This document shows positions 1 through 7,740 of a DNA stretch of 53,002 bases, in pieces. The translations under genes and the position numbers were made by a program. The stretch's first letter is position 1. The number at the start of each line of letters is the position of its first letter. The stretch comes from a bacterium (GTDB taxonomy: Bacteria; Bacillota; Clostridia; Lachnospirales; Lachnospiraceae). The stretch is taken from the NCBI GenBank assembly GCA_023667365.1, contig JAMPAG010000001.1, forward strand, positions 362,698 to 415,699, given 5' to 3'. The notes under the pieces are model-generated. The model was not told the DNA's origin and ran no database searches. It was given only the letters and a program-made list of their open reading frames with translations.

Positions 1-998
1 GCGAGGGCAAAACCGATACGTTTGTGTTGGACTTCGTAAATAAGGCGGAGGATATTAAGGACGCGTTTCAGCCTTTCTATCAGGAAACCTTCTTACAGGA
101 AGAAGTAAATGCGGATTTATTATATCAGACGCAGAGGGAACTGCGAGGATATGGTATTTACTCGGACGAGGATATTGAGGCTTTTACAAAGGAGTATTAC
201 AAGAAGGGCAGGCAGGACGAGAGGGCAATGGGAAGAATGAGCAGCATTTTACTTCCTGTTTCTAATCGCTATAACAAAAAGACACAGAACGAGAGGTATC
301 AGTTCCGCAGACAGGTGCGTAACCTGATTAAATGGTATAGCTATATATCGCAGATTTTGAGAATGTTTGATAAAGACCTGCAAAAAGAATATGTATTCTG
401 TTCATATCTGATTGGTTTACTGCCGAAAGATGCGGAAGAACCGATTGATTTAGACGGTAAACTGAAATTGGAATATTATAAGCTGCAAAAGACATTTCAA
501 GGGGAAATCCCTCTGGAGGAAGCAAAGACGGTATATGTTCCGGCAAAACACAAAGGCGTGAAGGGTATGGATGAAAAAGCGCCTTTGGATGAGGTGATTG
601 CCAAAATCAATGAAAAGTTCAAAGGTAATTTCACAGAGGGGGATAAGGTCATTTTGTCGGCATTGCGGGATAAGCTGCTTTCCGATAAGAAATTGACAAA
701 GATGGCGCAGTCTTGTGATCCGCAGATTTTTGTTGAAAGCATCTTTCCCAAAGCGTTTGGCGCGGCGGCTCAAGACGGATATGTAGAGGCGCAGGAGTCG
801 TATCAGAGCTTGTTTGAGGATACGGCGAAGTACCATGCGATTATGAGTGCGTTGGCAGAGGTGGTATATCGGGAAATGAGGAAGAAAGGGATGAAGACTT
901 TGGACAAGTCGGATGCTTATATATATGAGATACCTCAGAACTTATCTATGGTGGCAGAAGAACCAGTGCCATATGAAGATGGGAAAGGACACGAATGA
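1..998 (+). CDS. hsdR: Type I restriction enzyme R subunit, C-terminal part (cut by window edge)
   Basis: The reading frame is open from base 3 and enters from outside the window, so this is the 3' end of a longer gene. The first residues read EGKTDTFVLDFVN, a segment typical of HsdR just after the helicase motor, followed by the helical C-terminal domain that contacts the methyltransferase core (DAFQPFYQ, LRGYGIYSDEDIEAF, SYISQILRMFD). HsdR is the ATP-dependent translocating and cleaving subunit of type I restriction-modification. Only about 330 C-terminal residues are visible; the nuclease and Walker motifs, hsdM and hsdS must lie upstream. No clear terminator follows. The family call is firm; whether the gene is intact cannot be judged. 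Confidence 0.9.
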   Translation, partial: EGKTDTFVLDFVNKAEDIKDAFQPFYQETFLQEEVNADLLYQTQRELRGYGIYSDEDIEAFTKEYYKKGRQDERAMGRMSSILLPVSNRYNKKTQNERYQFRRQVRNLIKWYSYISQILRMFDKDLQKEYVFCSYLIGLLPKDAEEPIDLDGKLKLEYYKLQKTFQGEIPLEEAKTVYVPAKHKGVKGMDEKAPLDEVIAKINEKFKGNFTEGDKVILSALRDKLLSDKKLTKMAQSCDPQIFVESIFPKAFGAAAQDGYVEAQESYQSLFEDTAKYHAIMSALAEVVYREMRKKGMKTLDKSDAYIYEIPQNLSMVAEEPVPYEDGKGHE

Positions 999-1131
999 TA
1001 TTGTCAGAATAGTGTAATTCGGAACGCGTCTTACGCTTGTTGTTATGCCGGGAAAAGGATGATACCCTTGTTCAAAATGTTCCTCGGTTCTGAACGGGCT
1101 CTAAAAAGATGTTCTCCACTTGTCAGACCAG

Positions 1132-1180
1132 TTGACGAACATGCCAAGATTGTATATAATTAAGTACAATCCTGTATACA
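1132..1180 (+). promoter_or_regulatory. ispE-gntR promoter with GTA/TAC dyads
   Basis: TTGACG (1132-1137) and TATAAT (1155-1160) are separated by exactly 17 bp. GATTGTA (1148-1154) and TACAATC (1165-1171) form a perfect dyad flanking the -10 box, and a second palindrome TGTATACA lies at 1173-1180. GTA..TAC half sites of this kind are common operators of FadR-type GntR proteins, and such a gene is encoded at 2414-3103, so autoregulation is a reasonable inference. Confidence 0.7.
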
Positions 1181-1289
1181 AAGTGCAAGAAAAGGAAAAG
1201 TCCAATCTGGCGGCATTTTTTCAGTCGTAAAATTGCGCCAGAGGCAGTCGGACATCAGGCTGCGATCGCGAAAGGAGTATGGAGCAGAA

Positions 1290-2171
1290 ATGGAACAATT
1301 GACAAAAAAGGCATATGCCAAGCTGAACCTTGTCTTGGATGTGTGTTATAAGCGGCAGGACGGCTATCATGAACTGCGCACAGTGATGCAGACGGTCAGC
1401 CTGTATGACGAGCTGACGTTTAGGAAGCGGGATGACAGGGAAATCCGGCTGGAGGTGCAGGCGGCGGGACAGGATGTGCCGTGCGATCAGAATAATCTTG
1501 TGCACCGCGCCGTCAGCGCCGTCATGGGACGGTACGAGGCTTGCGGCGGTATGGATATTGTATTAAAAAAACAGATTCCCGCAGCGGCGGGAATGGCGGG
1601 CGGCAGTGCGGATGCCGCTGCGGCAATTCTGGCATGTAACGAATTGTATGGATTAAATATGGACAGCGGGACAATGGAGAAGATTGCAGTGGGGATCGGC
1701 GCGGATGTTCCGTATTGCCTGAATGGCGGAACGATGTTATGCGAAGGAATCGGAGAGGTCATGACGCCGCTGCCGAAGCTGCCCGGACTGTATTTTGTCA
1801 TTGTAAAGCCCGATGTCAGCGTGTCCACGGCGGCAGTCTACGATGCGTTGGACGGCGAGGGAGGCACATGGCATCCGGATGTGGACGGGATGATCCGCGC
1901 GATTATCAAAAAAGACACGAACGCGATCACCGATTGTCTGGGAAACGGGCTGGAAGGCGTGGCGATCGCGCAGTACCCGGTCATTGAGGAAAGAAAGCAG
2001 CTTTTGACGGACTGCGGTGCGCATGGCGTTTTGATGAGCGGGAGCGGACCGACTGTGTTTGGAATCTTTTTCAGTAAGGAACAGCAGCGCGGAGCCTACG
2101 AAACCCTGTGCGGAATGGATGGAATCGGGGAAGTCTTTATGGCGGAGCCGGTCGCAGATATTTTCGGGTAG
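1290..2171 (+). CDS. ispE: 4-diphosphocytidyl-2-C-methyl-D-erythritol kinase
   Basis: IspE phosphorylates CDP-methylerythritol at the 2-hydroxyl in the non-mevalonate (MEP) isoprenoid pathway in the cytoplasm. The protein (293 residues) begins with the family signature AYAKLNLVLDV (K11), has the GHMP glycine-rich ATP loop PAAAGMAGGSADAAA at about 97-111, the catalytic Asp in GIGADVPY (D139), and motif 3 LMSGSGPTVFG near the end. The ATG at 1290 is chosen because it opens the conserved N-terminus and has GGAG at 1281-1284; an earlier in-frame codon at 1233 would add 19 unconserved residues. The gene is expressed from the promoter at 1132-1160 and is followed by a 59-bp tandem repeat and a gntR gene, probably in one transcript. 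Confidence 0.95.
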   Translation: MEQLTKKAYAKLNLVLDVCYKRQDGYHELRTVMQTVSLYDELTFRKRDDREIRLEVQAAGQDVPCDQNNLVHRAVSAVMGRYEACGGMDIVLKKQIPAAAGMAGGSADAAAAILACNELYGLNMDSGTMEKIAVGIGADVPYCLNGGTMLCEGIGEVMTPLPKLPGLYFVIVKPDVSVSTAAVYDALDGEGGTWHPDVDGMIRAIIKKDTNAITDCLGNGLEGVAIAQYPVIEERKQLLTDCGAHGVLMSGSGPTVFGIFFSKEQQRGAYETLCGMDGIGEVFMAEPVADIFG

Positions 2172-2338
2172 GGCGGCGCGAAGCGAAAGTGGAAAAGCGG
2201 CGGGCCGCAGAGAACGAAGCCGGAAGACAGGGCGGCGCGAAGCGAAAGTGGAAAAGTTTCGGACCGCAGAAAACGAAGCCGGAAGACAGGGCGGCGCGAA
2301 GCAAAAGCGGAAAAGCTTCGGACCGCAGAGAACGAAAT
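2171..2338 (+). repeat. 59-bp tandem repeat, three copies, starting at the ispE stop codon
   Basis: Units begin at 2171, 2230 and 2289, each opening with GGGCGGCGCGAAGC and continuing with AAAGYGGAAAAG and GGACCGCAGA/GGGCCGCAGA-type segments. The period is 59 bp, not a multiple of three, so the repeat is not a protein repeat. A decayed fourth unit may follow (CACGAAGCGGGACAG). No convincing hairpin or terminator is present, and it sits between ispE and the GntR gene. Its role is unknown. Confidence 0.85.
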
Positions 2339-2413
2339 GAAAAAACAGGATGACACGAAGCGGGACAGCAGGAAACATGCAGGAATTGAGAACAGAAGGG
2401 GAGGGTGGAATTT

Positions 2414-3103
2414 ATGGGCTATGATCCGTTTGAAAACACACAGCTTCAGCTCAACATGGACGAATATCTTCCACTGCGCGATGTGGTATTTAACACGCTG
2501 CGTCAGGCGATCCTTCGGGGAAAACTAAAGCCGGGTGAGCGGCTGATGGAAATTCACCTTGCAGAGAAGCTGGGCGTCAGCAGGACGCCGATCAGAGAGG
2601 CGATCCGCAAGCTGGAGCTGGAGGGCCTTGTCACCATGATCCCGCGGCGGGGAGCAGAGGTGGCGCGTATTACCGAGAAGAACTTACGGGACGTGCTGGA
2701 GGTCCGGCGTGAGCTGGACGCCTTCTCCTGCGAACTGGCGTGCAGCAGGATCACGAAGCAGGAGGGTGAGGAGCTGCATCGCGCCTGCGAGGAATTTGCG
2801 GCGGCGACGCTGACGCGGGATGCAACCGTCATCGCGGCGGCGGATGTGAAACTGCATGACATCATTGTACATGCGGCGGGAAATGAGCGGCTGACGGAGA
2901 TCCTCAATAATCTTTCGGAGCAGATGTACCGTTACCGGTTTGAATATATCAAGGACACAAGCAATTATGAAAAGCTTGTGGAAGAGCATCGGATTATTTA
3001 CGAGAGCATTATGAATAAGGACAAACAGACGGCGGCGCAGACGGCGAGAATTCACATTGATAATCAGGAACGTTCGATTCTGAATTTGCTGCGCAGTGAA
3101 TAG
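2414..3103 (+). CDS. GntR-family transcriptional regulator, FadR (FCD) subfamily
   Basis: A 229-residue regulator. The N-terminal winged helix shows the GntR pattern (YLPLRDVVFNTLRQAIL, GERLMEIHLAEKLGVSRTPIREA, LVTMIPRRGAEV). The C-terminal helical FCD ligand domain includes LEVRRELDAFSCELA and a His-bearing helix (LHDIIVHAAGNERL), consistent with a metal-assisted carboxylate ligand site. The ATG at 2414 is preceded by GGGGAGGGTGG and is preferred over an in-frame GTG at 2405 that lies inside that ribosome binding site. It follows ispE across the 59-bp repeats. The effector is not predictable. The dyads at 1148-1180 resemble operators of this subfamily. Confidence 0.88.
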   Translation: MGYDPFENTQLQLNMDEYLPLRDVVFNTLRQAILRGKLKPGERLMEIHLAEKLGVSRTPIREAIRKLELEGLVTMIPRRGAEVARITEKNLRDVLEVRRELDAFSCELACSRITKQEGEELHRACEEFAAATLTRDATVIAAADVKLHDIIVHAAGNERLTEILNNLSEQMYRYRFEYIKDTSNYEKLVEEHRIIYESIMNKDKQTAAQTARIHIDNQERSILNLLRSE

Positions 3104-3173
3104 GATAAAAGAGAGGGCTGTATATTTTTTTTTGATCGGGCAAGACTCCGGATAGAAAAACGGATCGGAGGAT

Positions 3174-3794
3174 ATGATGAAGCAGATCGAAAAAAGAACC
3201 CTATTATTGGGGGCGGCAGCCATTTGCTGGGGGATATTGTTCCCTGAATATTTGTTTACGACAGACAGTTACACCGCCTTTGTGCAGGAGACAGGGGATG
3301 CAGGCGTCACGCCGGATACGGACGGAACGCGGTATGCGGGCGGCGTGTCGGACGCGGACGGAACGTGGTATGCGGGCGGCGTGTCGGACGCGGACGGAAC
3401 GTGGTATGAAGGCGGCACATCGGATACGGACGGTGCAGATCAGAACGGCGCCATGACGGGCACAGGTGGAACAGGGGATGCGGGCGGCGCGGCAGGCGCA
3501 AGCGGAGCCGGTCAGGCTGACGGCGTAGAGCACGAGGAAGCTTCGGCGGATGCAGAGGATCTTTACGAAGCGGTCAGAAGCGGGAGGGTCCGCTATCGTT
3601 TTCGGATTTATGAATACCTGAAACATCATTTTTTCAGCAGGATAGAAAAGGAAGAAAATGCACTTCTATGGCGGGAGCTTTGCGCGCTGCGCGGGGACGC
3701 CGGATCAGAAAGGGGCATCGTTTATCTATGGAGCACACAGGGCAGGACAGATATGCGCCGATCGGCGTATTTGATTCGGGAGTCGGCGGGCTGA
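3174..3794 (+). CDS. Membrane-anchored protein with 12-residue tandem repeats, function unknown
   Basis: The product is 206 residues from ATG 3174; ATG 3177 is better spaced from GGAGG (3167-3171) and may be the true start. It begins with a hydrophobic segment (about 9-26) that would act as a signal anchor. Next comes a low-complexity Gly/Asp/Ala region with three copies of a 12-residue unit of the form DGTWYAGGVSDA (36 bp each, nearly identical in DNA, about 3319-3428). A charged C-terminal part (EDLYEAVRSGRVRYRFRIYEYLK) looks more conserved. The frame runs 67 bp into murI, an unusually long overlap, so the 3' end may have been altered by a frameshift. No family was recognised. Position between gntR and murI suggests the same transcript. 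Confidence 0.6.
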   Translation: MMKQIEKRTLLLGAAAICWGILFPEYLFTTDSYTAFVQETGDAGVTPDTDGTRYAGGVSDADGTWYAGGVSDADGTWYEGGTSDTDGADQNGAMTGTGGTGDAGGAAGASGAGQADGVEHEEASADAEDLYEAVRSGRVRYRFRIYEYLKHHFFSRIEKEENALLWRELCALRGDAGSERGIVYLWSTQGRTDMRRSAYLIRESAG

Positions 3795-4561
3795 CGGTGG
3801 CGCGCGAGATCATGCGGCAGATACCGAATGAGCATATTGTGTATTTCGGGGATACCGCGCGCGTTCCTTACGGAAGCAAGTCCAAGGAAACCGTTACCAA
3901 GTATTCGGAGCAGATCGTTCGTTTTTTGCAGGCGCAGCATGTCAAAGCGATTGTGGTTGCCTGTAATACGGCGAGCGCCTGTGCGCTGGACACGATCGAG
4001 AAGGATATTGATATTCCGATCATCGGCGTGGTAAAACCGGGCGCGAAGGTGGCGGTGTCGGTGACGCAGAACGGCAAGATCGGTGTGATCGGAACCGCGG
4101 CGACGATCGACAGTCATATTTATAGTGATTACATACAACAATTAGATGCTTCCATGCAGACGATCGGAAAGGCATGCCCGCTTTTCTGTCCGCTTGTGGA
4201 GGAAGGGCTGTGGGAGGATCCTGTTACGGATGAGATCGCAACGCGCTACCTTTCGGAGTTAATCGACATCGGTATTGACACGCTGATTCTGGGATGCACG
4301 CATTATCCGCTGATCCGTAAGGCGATCGGGCGAATTGTCGGGGCGGGCGTCACGCTCGTCAATCCCGCTTATGAGACGGCGCTGGAACTGCGGGCGCTTT
4401 TGGACAGAAGCGGTCTGCTCAACGATCATAAGCCGGAACTTGGAGAGAACCGGTATCAGTTTTTTGTGTCGGACGCGGCGGAAAAGTTTAAGACGTTTGC
4501 CAATTCCATCATCAAATATGGTATTTTAACAGCAAAGACCGTACATATCGAAGAATACTAG
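3728..4561 (+). CDS. murI: Glutamate racemase
   Basis: MurI interconverts L- and D-glutamate, supplying D-Glu for peptidoglycan in the cytoplasm. The 277-residue protein has the N-terminal signature IGVFDSGVGGLTV, the first catalytic cysteine in VACNTASA (C79) and the second in LGCTHYPL (C190), plus GDTARVPYG. The start at 3728 is chosen for the conserved N-terminus; upstream in-frame codons lie inside the preceding gene. AGGGG at 3711-3715 is a rather distant ribosome binding site, so translation may be coupled to the overlapping upstream gene. murE and dapF, other peptidoglycan precursor genes, occur at 21.5-24 kb. Confidence 0.95.
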   Translation: MEHTGQDRYAPIGVFDSGVGGLTVAREIMRQIPNEHIVYFGDTARVPYGSKSKETVTKYSEQIVRFLQAQHVKAIVVACNTASACALDTIEKDIDIPIIGVVKPGAKVAVSVTQNGKIGVIGTAATIDSHIYSDYIQQLDASMQTIGKACPLFCPLVEEGLWEDPVTDEIATRYLSELIDIGIDTLILGCTHYPLIRKAIGRIVGAGVTLVNPAYETALELRALLDRSGLLNDHKPELGENRYQFFVSDAAEKFKTFANSIIKYGILTAKTVHIEEY

Positions 4562-4579
4562 AACAGCAGGGGACGAACA

Positions 4580-5029
4580 ATGATGACAAAAGAAGTGATT
4601 GCCGCGATCCGCGGACTGCACTTTTCTGTGGAGGACGGTACGGACAAAATGGAAACGATCACGCCGGCGGAATATTTTTACCGCAGCGGCTGTCATTATC
4701 TGCTCTATGAGGATCTGGACGAGGAGAGCGGGCAGACGACGCGGAACCTGATTAAGTGCAGGCCGCATTTCATGGAGCTGACGCGAAAAGGCATGATTGA
4801 CGTACATATGGTTTTTGAGGAACAAAAAAAGAATATCGCCCGCTATGCAACGCCGTTCGGGACGGTCATGATCGGCATTGACACGTCGCGGGTGGACATT
4901 AGCGAGGAGGCGGAAAAGATCACGTTTGCGGTCGATTATGCGCTTGATATGAATTATGAACGCTTTGCGACGTGCCGCATCAATGTGGAGATCAGCGAGA
5001 AGGATGCAGGGATTCATCTGGCAAATTAA
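4580..5029 (+). CDS. DUF1934 (YwiB-like) beta-barrel protein
   Basis: 149 residues beginning MMTKEVIAAIRGLHFSVEDG. The order of segments (TPAEYFYRSGCHYLLYED, TTRNLIKCRPHFMELTRKG, YATPFGTVMIGIDT, VDYALDMNYERFATCRINVEI) matches DUF1934, a small calycin-like barrel of unknown biochemical role. In many Firmicutes this gene sits directly before argS. Here AAAAAGGAG follows the stop, but the next ATG (5039) gives only two codons before TAA, and argS is absent. It follows murI by 18 bp and is probably cotranscribed. Confidence 0.82.
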   Translation: MMTKEVIAAIRGLHFSVEDGTDKMETITPAEYFYRSGCHYLLYEDLDEESGQTTRNLIKCRPHFMELTRKGMIDVHMVFEEQKKNIARYATPFGTVMIGIDTSRVDISEEAEKITFAVDYALDMNYERFATCRINVEISEKDAGIHLAN

Positions 5030-5107
5030 AAAGGAGTTATGGTCTAAATCAGAGAACATACCTATCATCTGTTGCCCGGGATGCTTCTATGCGATAAGCG
5101 TAAGCGG

Positions 5108-6298
5108 CTATTCTGCCAGCCAATCTGCCACATCAATAATATGGATGCCTTCGTATTGGTACGTTTCTTGTCTTGTTCTGGATAAAATTATTTTGGGATA
5201 GGCGTCTTTGATTTTAAGCAGGGGGTCAACCTCACGCTGAAAGGTATCCGGATCGTCAATGCTGCCTGCCACTTGGATATAGAGCTTTTCACTACGTTTA
5301 ATCGCTACGAAATCAATTTCTTTCTTATAAAGAATACCGGCATACAATTCATAGCCCCGGCGCAAAAGTTCGATTGCTACGATATTTTCTATACTTCTCC
5401 CATAATCGGCGTTTCTCGTTCCCAGCTTAGCATATTTGAAAGAATGGTCGCAGAGATAGTATTTATCGGTAGACGAGAGATAGCGTCTGCCATGGATGTC
5501 GTACCGGCGCACGCGATAAAACGCAAAGGCATTACAGAGATAATTCAGATAAGCACTGATCGTCCGATCGTTCGTTTTCATCTGCGCCAGGGTAAATGTT
5601 TTTGCAACACCGCGCGCCGAGGTGAGATTAGATATGTTGTCAATCAAAAAATCACAAAGCTGTTCCATCAAGGACATATTGCGAATCTTATATTTCTTTT
5701 GAATATCCCGAACAATTAAAGTATCAAATACATCTGTAATATAATCATACTTTGCTTCCGGTGTTTTATAAAGGTAGGAACCCGACATTCCGCCTTCCTG
5801 GACATATCTGTTAAAGGAAGTATACGGATCTGTCAACTCAAAATACTGCATAAATTCTCGAAAAGAGAAAGGGAAAACCTCTATTTCAAATGTGCGTCCG
5901 GTAAACAGCGTAGCAAGATCACTGCTCAGGAGAAACGCATTAGAACCGGTGATATAAATATCATACTTTTCAGTGGCATGGAAATTGTTGATGGCTTTTT
6001 CAAATTCAGTACACATCTGAATTTCATCAATGAGCACGTAATTATTTTTACCGGAGATATATGCCTGTTCCACATAATCATTCAAGGCGTGATATTCTGA
6101 TAAGTTTTCAAAGCGGCTCAGATTGAAATTGATATGAATAATATTCGATTGTTTATCGGTTGCTTTCACATAGTCCATAAATGATTCCAACAACTTCGAT
6201 TTGCCGCTGCGCCGAATGCCGGTGATAACTTTAATATCCGGAGTGCCAATAACATCTTTCAATTTATCAAGATAAAAGTCACGTTTGATCAATCTCAT
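5108..6298 (-). CDS. AAA-family ATPase with DUF4143-type C-terminal domain
   Basis: 396 residues. Walker A is GIRRSGKS (27-34) and Walker B is YVLIDEIQ (about 87-94), followed by an arginine/sensor segment ITGSNAFLLSSDLATLFTGR. The C-terminal half (IENIVAIELLRRGYELYAG, KEIDFVAIK, YIQVAGSIDDP) is the PD-(D/E)xK-like DUF4143 region. This large family is scattered in gut bacteria and archaea, often on mobile DNA; its function is not established. The start at 6298 is chosen because GAGGTGG lies just before it; an earlier TTG at 6313 overlaps that site. The gene is more AT-rich than its neighbours, lies opposite to them, and occupies the place where argS is often found. It has its own palindromic promoter. 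Confidence 0.88.
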   Translation of the reverse strand: MRLIKRDFYLDKLKDVIGTPDIKVITGIRRSGKSKLLESFMDYVKATDKQSNIIHINFNLSRFENLSEYHALNDYVEQAYISGKNNYVLIDEIQMCTEFEKAINNFHATEKYDIYITGSNAFLLSSDLATLFTGRTFEIEVFPFSFREFMQYFELTDPYTSFNRYVQEGGMSGSYLYKTPEAKYDYITDVFDTLIVRDIQKKYKIRNMSLMEQLCDFLIDNISNLTSARGVAKTFTLAQMKTNDRTISAYLNYLCNAFAFYRVRRYDIHGRRYLSSTDKYYLCDHSFKYAKLGTRNADYGRSIENIVAIELLRRGYELYAGILYKKEIDFVAIKRSEKLYIQVAGSIDDPDTFQREVDPLLKIKDAYPKIILSRTRQETYQYEGIHIIDVADWLAE

Positions 6299-6318
6299 CG
6301 TATTCCACCTCAAATGTT

Positions 6319-6367
6319 ATTATATCACACTGTTTCGCAAAATCAATAAAATTTTGATTTTGCGAAA
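6319..6367 (-). promoter_or_regulatory. Promoter with overlapping 14-bp palindrome, for the DUF4143 ATPase
   Basis: On the minus strand, TTGATT (bases 6346-6341) and TATAAT (6324-6319) are 16 bp apart and lie upstream of the ATPase start. The -35 box is inside the proximal arm of a perfect inverted repeat: TTTCGCAAAATCAA at 6333-6346 and its exact complement at 6354-6367, with a 7-nt gap. Binding at the palindrome would block RNA polymerase, so a dedicated repressor, possibly the ATPase itself or a distant one, is inferred. Confidence 0.75.
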
Positions 6368-6517
6368 TATAATATCGCAATGGACAATGCCACTGTACCA
6401 AACGCAATTGGCGAAGCATTAACGCCATCAAGATGGGTTTGACAAGGTAAAATAGTTATGTCAAAATATTACTAATGGGTTCAGTAAAAAAGCGTGTCAG
6501 ATTCCGGGAGGTACAAC

Positions 6518-7501
6518 ATGGCGACAATCAAAGAAATTGCAGAGATCGTAGGCGTGTCAAGTGCGGCGGTTTCCAGAGTGCTGAATTATGATGAAGGAAT
6601 TTCTGTCAGCGATGAGACAAGAGACGCCATTTTTGCCGCCGCAGAAAGGGTTGGCTACAAAAAGAAGGTCATTTATCCCAAAATAGAAAATGTCGCCCTG
6701 CTTTACTTTACCGATAACGAGGATGAACTGGAAGATGTGTTTTATCACGGCGTAAGGGATGAGATCATCGGACAGGCGGAAAAAATGAATATCCGGCTGC
6801 GCGTGTTTGACCGCAAGGACGGGATGGATGCGATTCCAAGAGACTTAAACGCGTTTGTTGCGGTCGGCTGGCTGAACAGAAAAGAGATCGACCAATTATA
6901 TCAAATATGCAGGAACGGCGTGTTTATCGGGACATCTCCGGATGAGAAGCTTTACGATGCGGTAAGACCGAATATGGACTCTTTTTTGACGCAGATGGTT
7001 GACTATTTTGTGGAAAAGGGGCATACGTCCATCGGTTTTATCGGGGGAAGCGACCGGAATATTGACACGGGAGAGCCGTCCATGGATATTCGGGAATGGT
7101 CGTTCCGGCAGAGCGCGGCATATTATCACTGCCTGAACGAAGCGTACATTCTGATCTCGGAAAGCTTCACGGTTTCGGAAGGTTACCGCCTTGGCAGAGA
7201 ACTTTTGAAAAAGAAAGAATTACCGACCGCGCTCTGCATCGCAAGCGATACGCTGGCAGTGGGCGTGCTGCAGGCGCTGAATGAGGAAGGCATTCAGATT
7301 CCGGAGCAGATTGCGTTGTTCAGTATCAATGATGTGAACATTGCGAAATACCTGTCGCCGCCGCTCACGACCATCCATATCGACATTCCGTGCATTTGTG
7401 AAACAGCGCTGGAATTGTTGAGAAACCGGGTATTAAAAGGAGGGAACGTGACGAAATCCGTTTTTGTAAACGGGATTCCCGTTTTTCGAAAAAGCTGTTA
7501 A
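6518..7501 (+). CDS. LacI-family transcriptional regulator of the galactan locus
   Basis: 327 residues. The N-terminal LacI helix-turn-helix and hinge are clear (TIKEIAEIVGVSSAAVSRVLN, ISVSDETRDAIFAAAERVGYKK). The rest is a periplasmic-binding-like effector domain with VGYKKK..IGFIGG, LGRELLKKKELPTALCIASDTLAVGVLQALNEEG and LFSINDVNIAKYLSPPLTTIHID. ATG 6518 has GGGAGG at 6506-6511 with 6-nt spacing. It sits directly before the CBM/GH53/ABC genes and probably represses them when galacto-oligosaccharide is absent, via the palindrome at 7657-7673. TTTGACA (6438-6444) and TGTCAAA (6460-6466) form a dyad in its own upstream region. Its TAA stop lies in the first arm of the double-hairpin element at 7500. 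Confidence 0.9.
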   Translation: MATIKEIAEIVGVSSAAVSRVLNYDEGISVSDETRDAIFAAAERVGYKKKVIYPKIENVALLYFTDNEDELEDVFYHGVRDEIIGQAEKMNIRLRVFDRKDGMDAIPRDLNAFVAVGWLNRKEIDQLYQICRNGVFIGTSPDEKLYDAVRPNMDSFLTQMVDYFVEKGHTSIGFIGGSDRNIDTGEPSMDIREWSFRQSAAYYHCLNEAYILISESFTVSEGYRLGRELLKKKELPTALCIASDTLAVGVLQALNEEGIQIPEQIALFSINDVNIAKYLSPPLTTIHIDIPCICETALELLRNRVLKGGNVTKSVFVNGIPVFRKSC

Positions 7502-7557
7502 AGAACTGCCTGCGGCAGTTCTTTGAAAGACTTTCGCGTAAGCGAAAGTCTTTTTTT
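7500..7557 (+). terminator. Double-hairpin terminator, repeat-family copy 1
   Basis: Two adjacent perfect hairpins: AAAGAACTGCC (7500-7510)/GGCAGTTCTTT (7514-7524), then after one G, AAAGACTTTCGC (7526-7537)/GCGAAAGTCTTT (7542-7553), then a T run to 7557. The lacI stop codon (7499-7501) overlaps the first arm. The same architecture recurs at 12481, 12585 and 21472. The U-rich tail supports termination on the plus strand. Confidence 0.85.
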
Positions 7558-7621
7558 GTGCATATCCGACAAAGCGCGGCTCCAAAAATTAGCCATATAG
7601 TGGAAAATGGCGGATGCAATG

Positions 7622-7697
7622 TTGACAGAATCCGCCGGCAGTGATAAACTTCAATAAAGTAAATAATTTACTTATAATAAGATAAATAATTGACTTA
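7622..7697 (+). promoter_or_regulatory. Promoter and operator of the galactan operon
   Basis: TTGACA (7622-7627) and TAAACT (7645-7650) are 17 bp apart. A second candidate -10, TATAAT, is at 7673-7678. Between them is AAGTAAAT-A-ATTTACTT (7657-7673), a perfect 8+1+8 palindrome of LacI-operator form, placed at the start of transcription of the first promoter. AAATAATTTACTTA (7661-7674) recurs as AAATAATTGACTTA at 7684-7697, a 23-bp offset, which may be a second operator half site. Control by the adjacent LacI protein is inferred. Confidence 0.65.
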
Positions 7698-7740
7698 AAC
7701 ACAACGTATCACTTGTCAAAAGAACAGGAGGAGAAGGAAG

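Noticed and set aside
2059..2340. Long frames across the 59-bp repeats on both strands
   Set aside because: They are by-products of GC-rich tandem DNA; the period breaks the frame in each unit and there is no ribosome site or protein-like pattern.
1737..2378. 213-codon minus-strand frame opposite ispE
   Set aside because: It is antisense to a clear ispE gene, and its composition (Phe/Arg/Pro-rich) is typical of a shadow frame.
3200..3630. Possible CRISPR-like repeats in the 3.3 kb region
   Set aside because: The 36-bp units are contiguous and coding (12-residue repeats), with no spacers.
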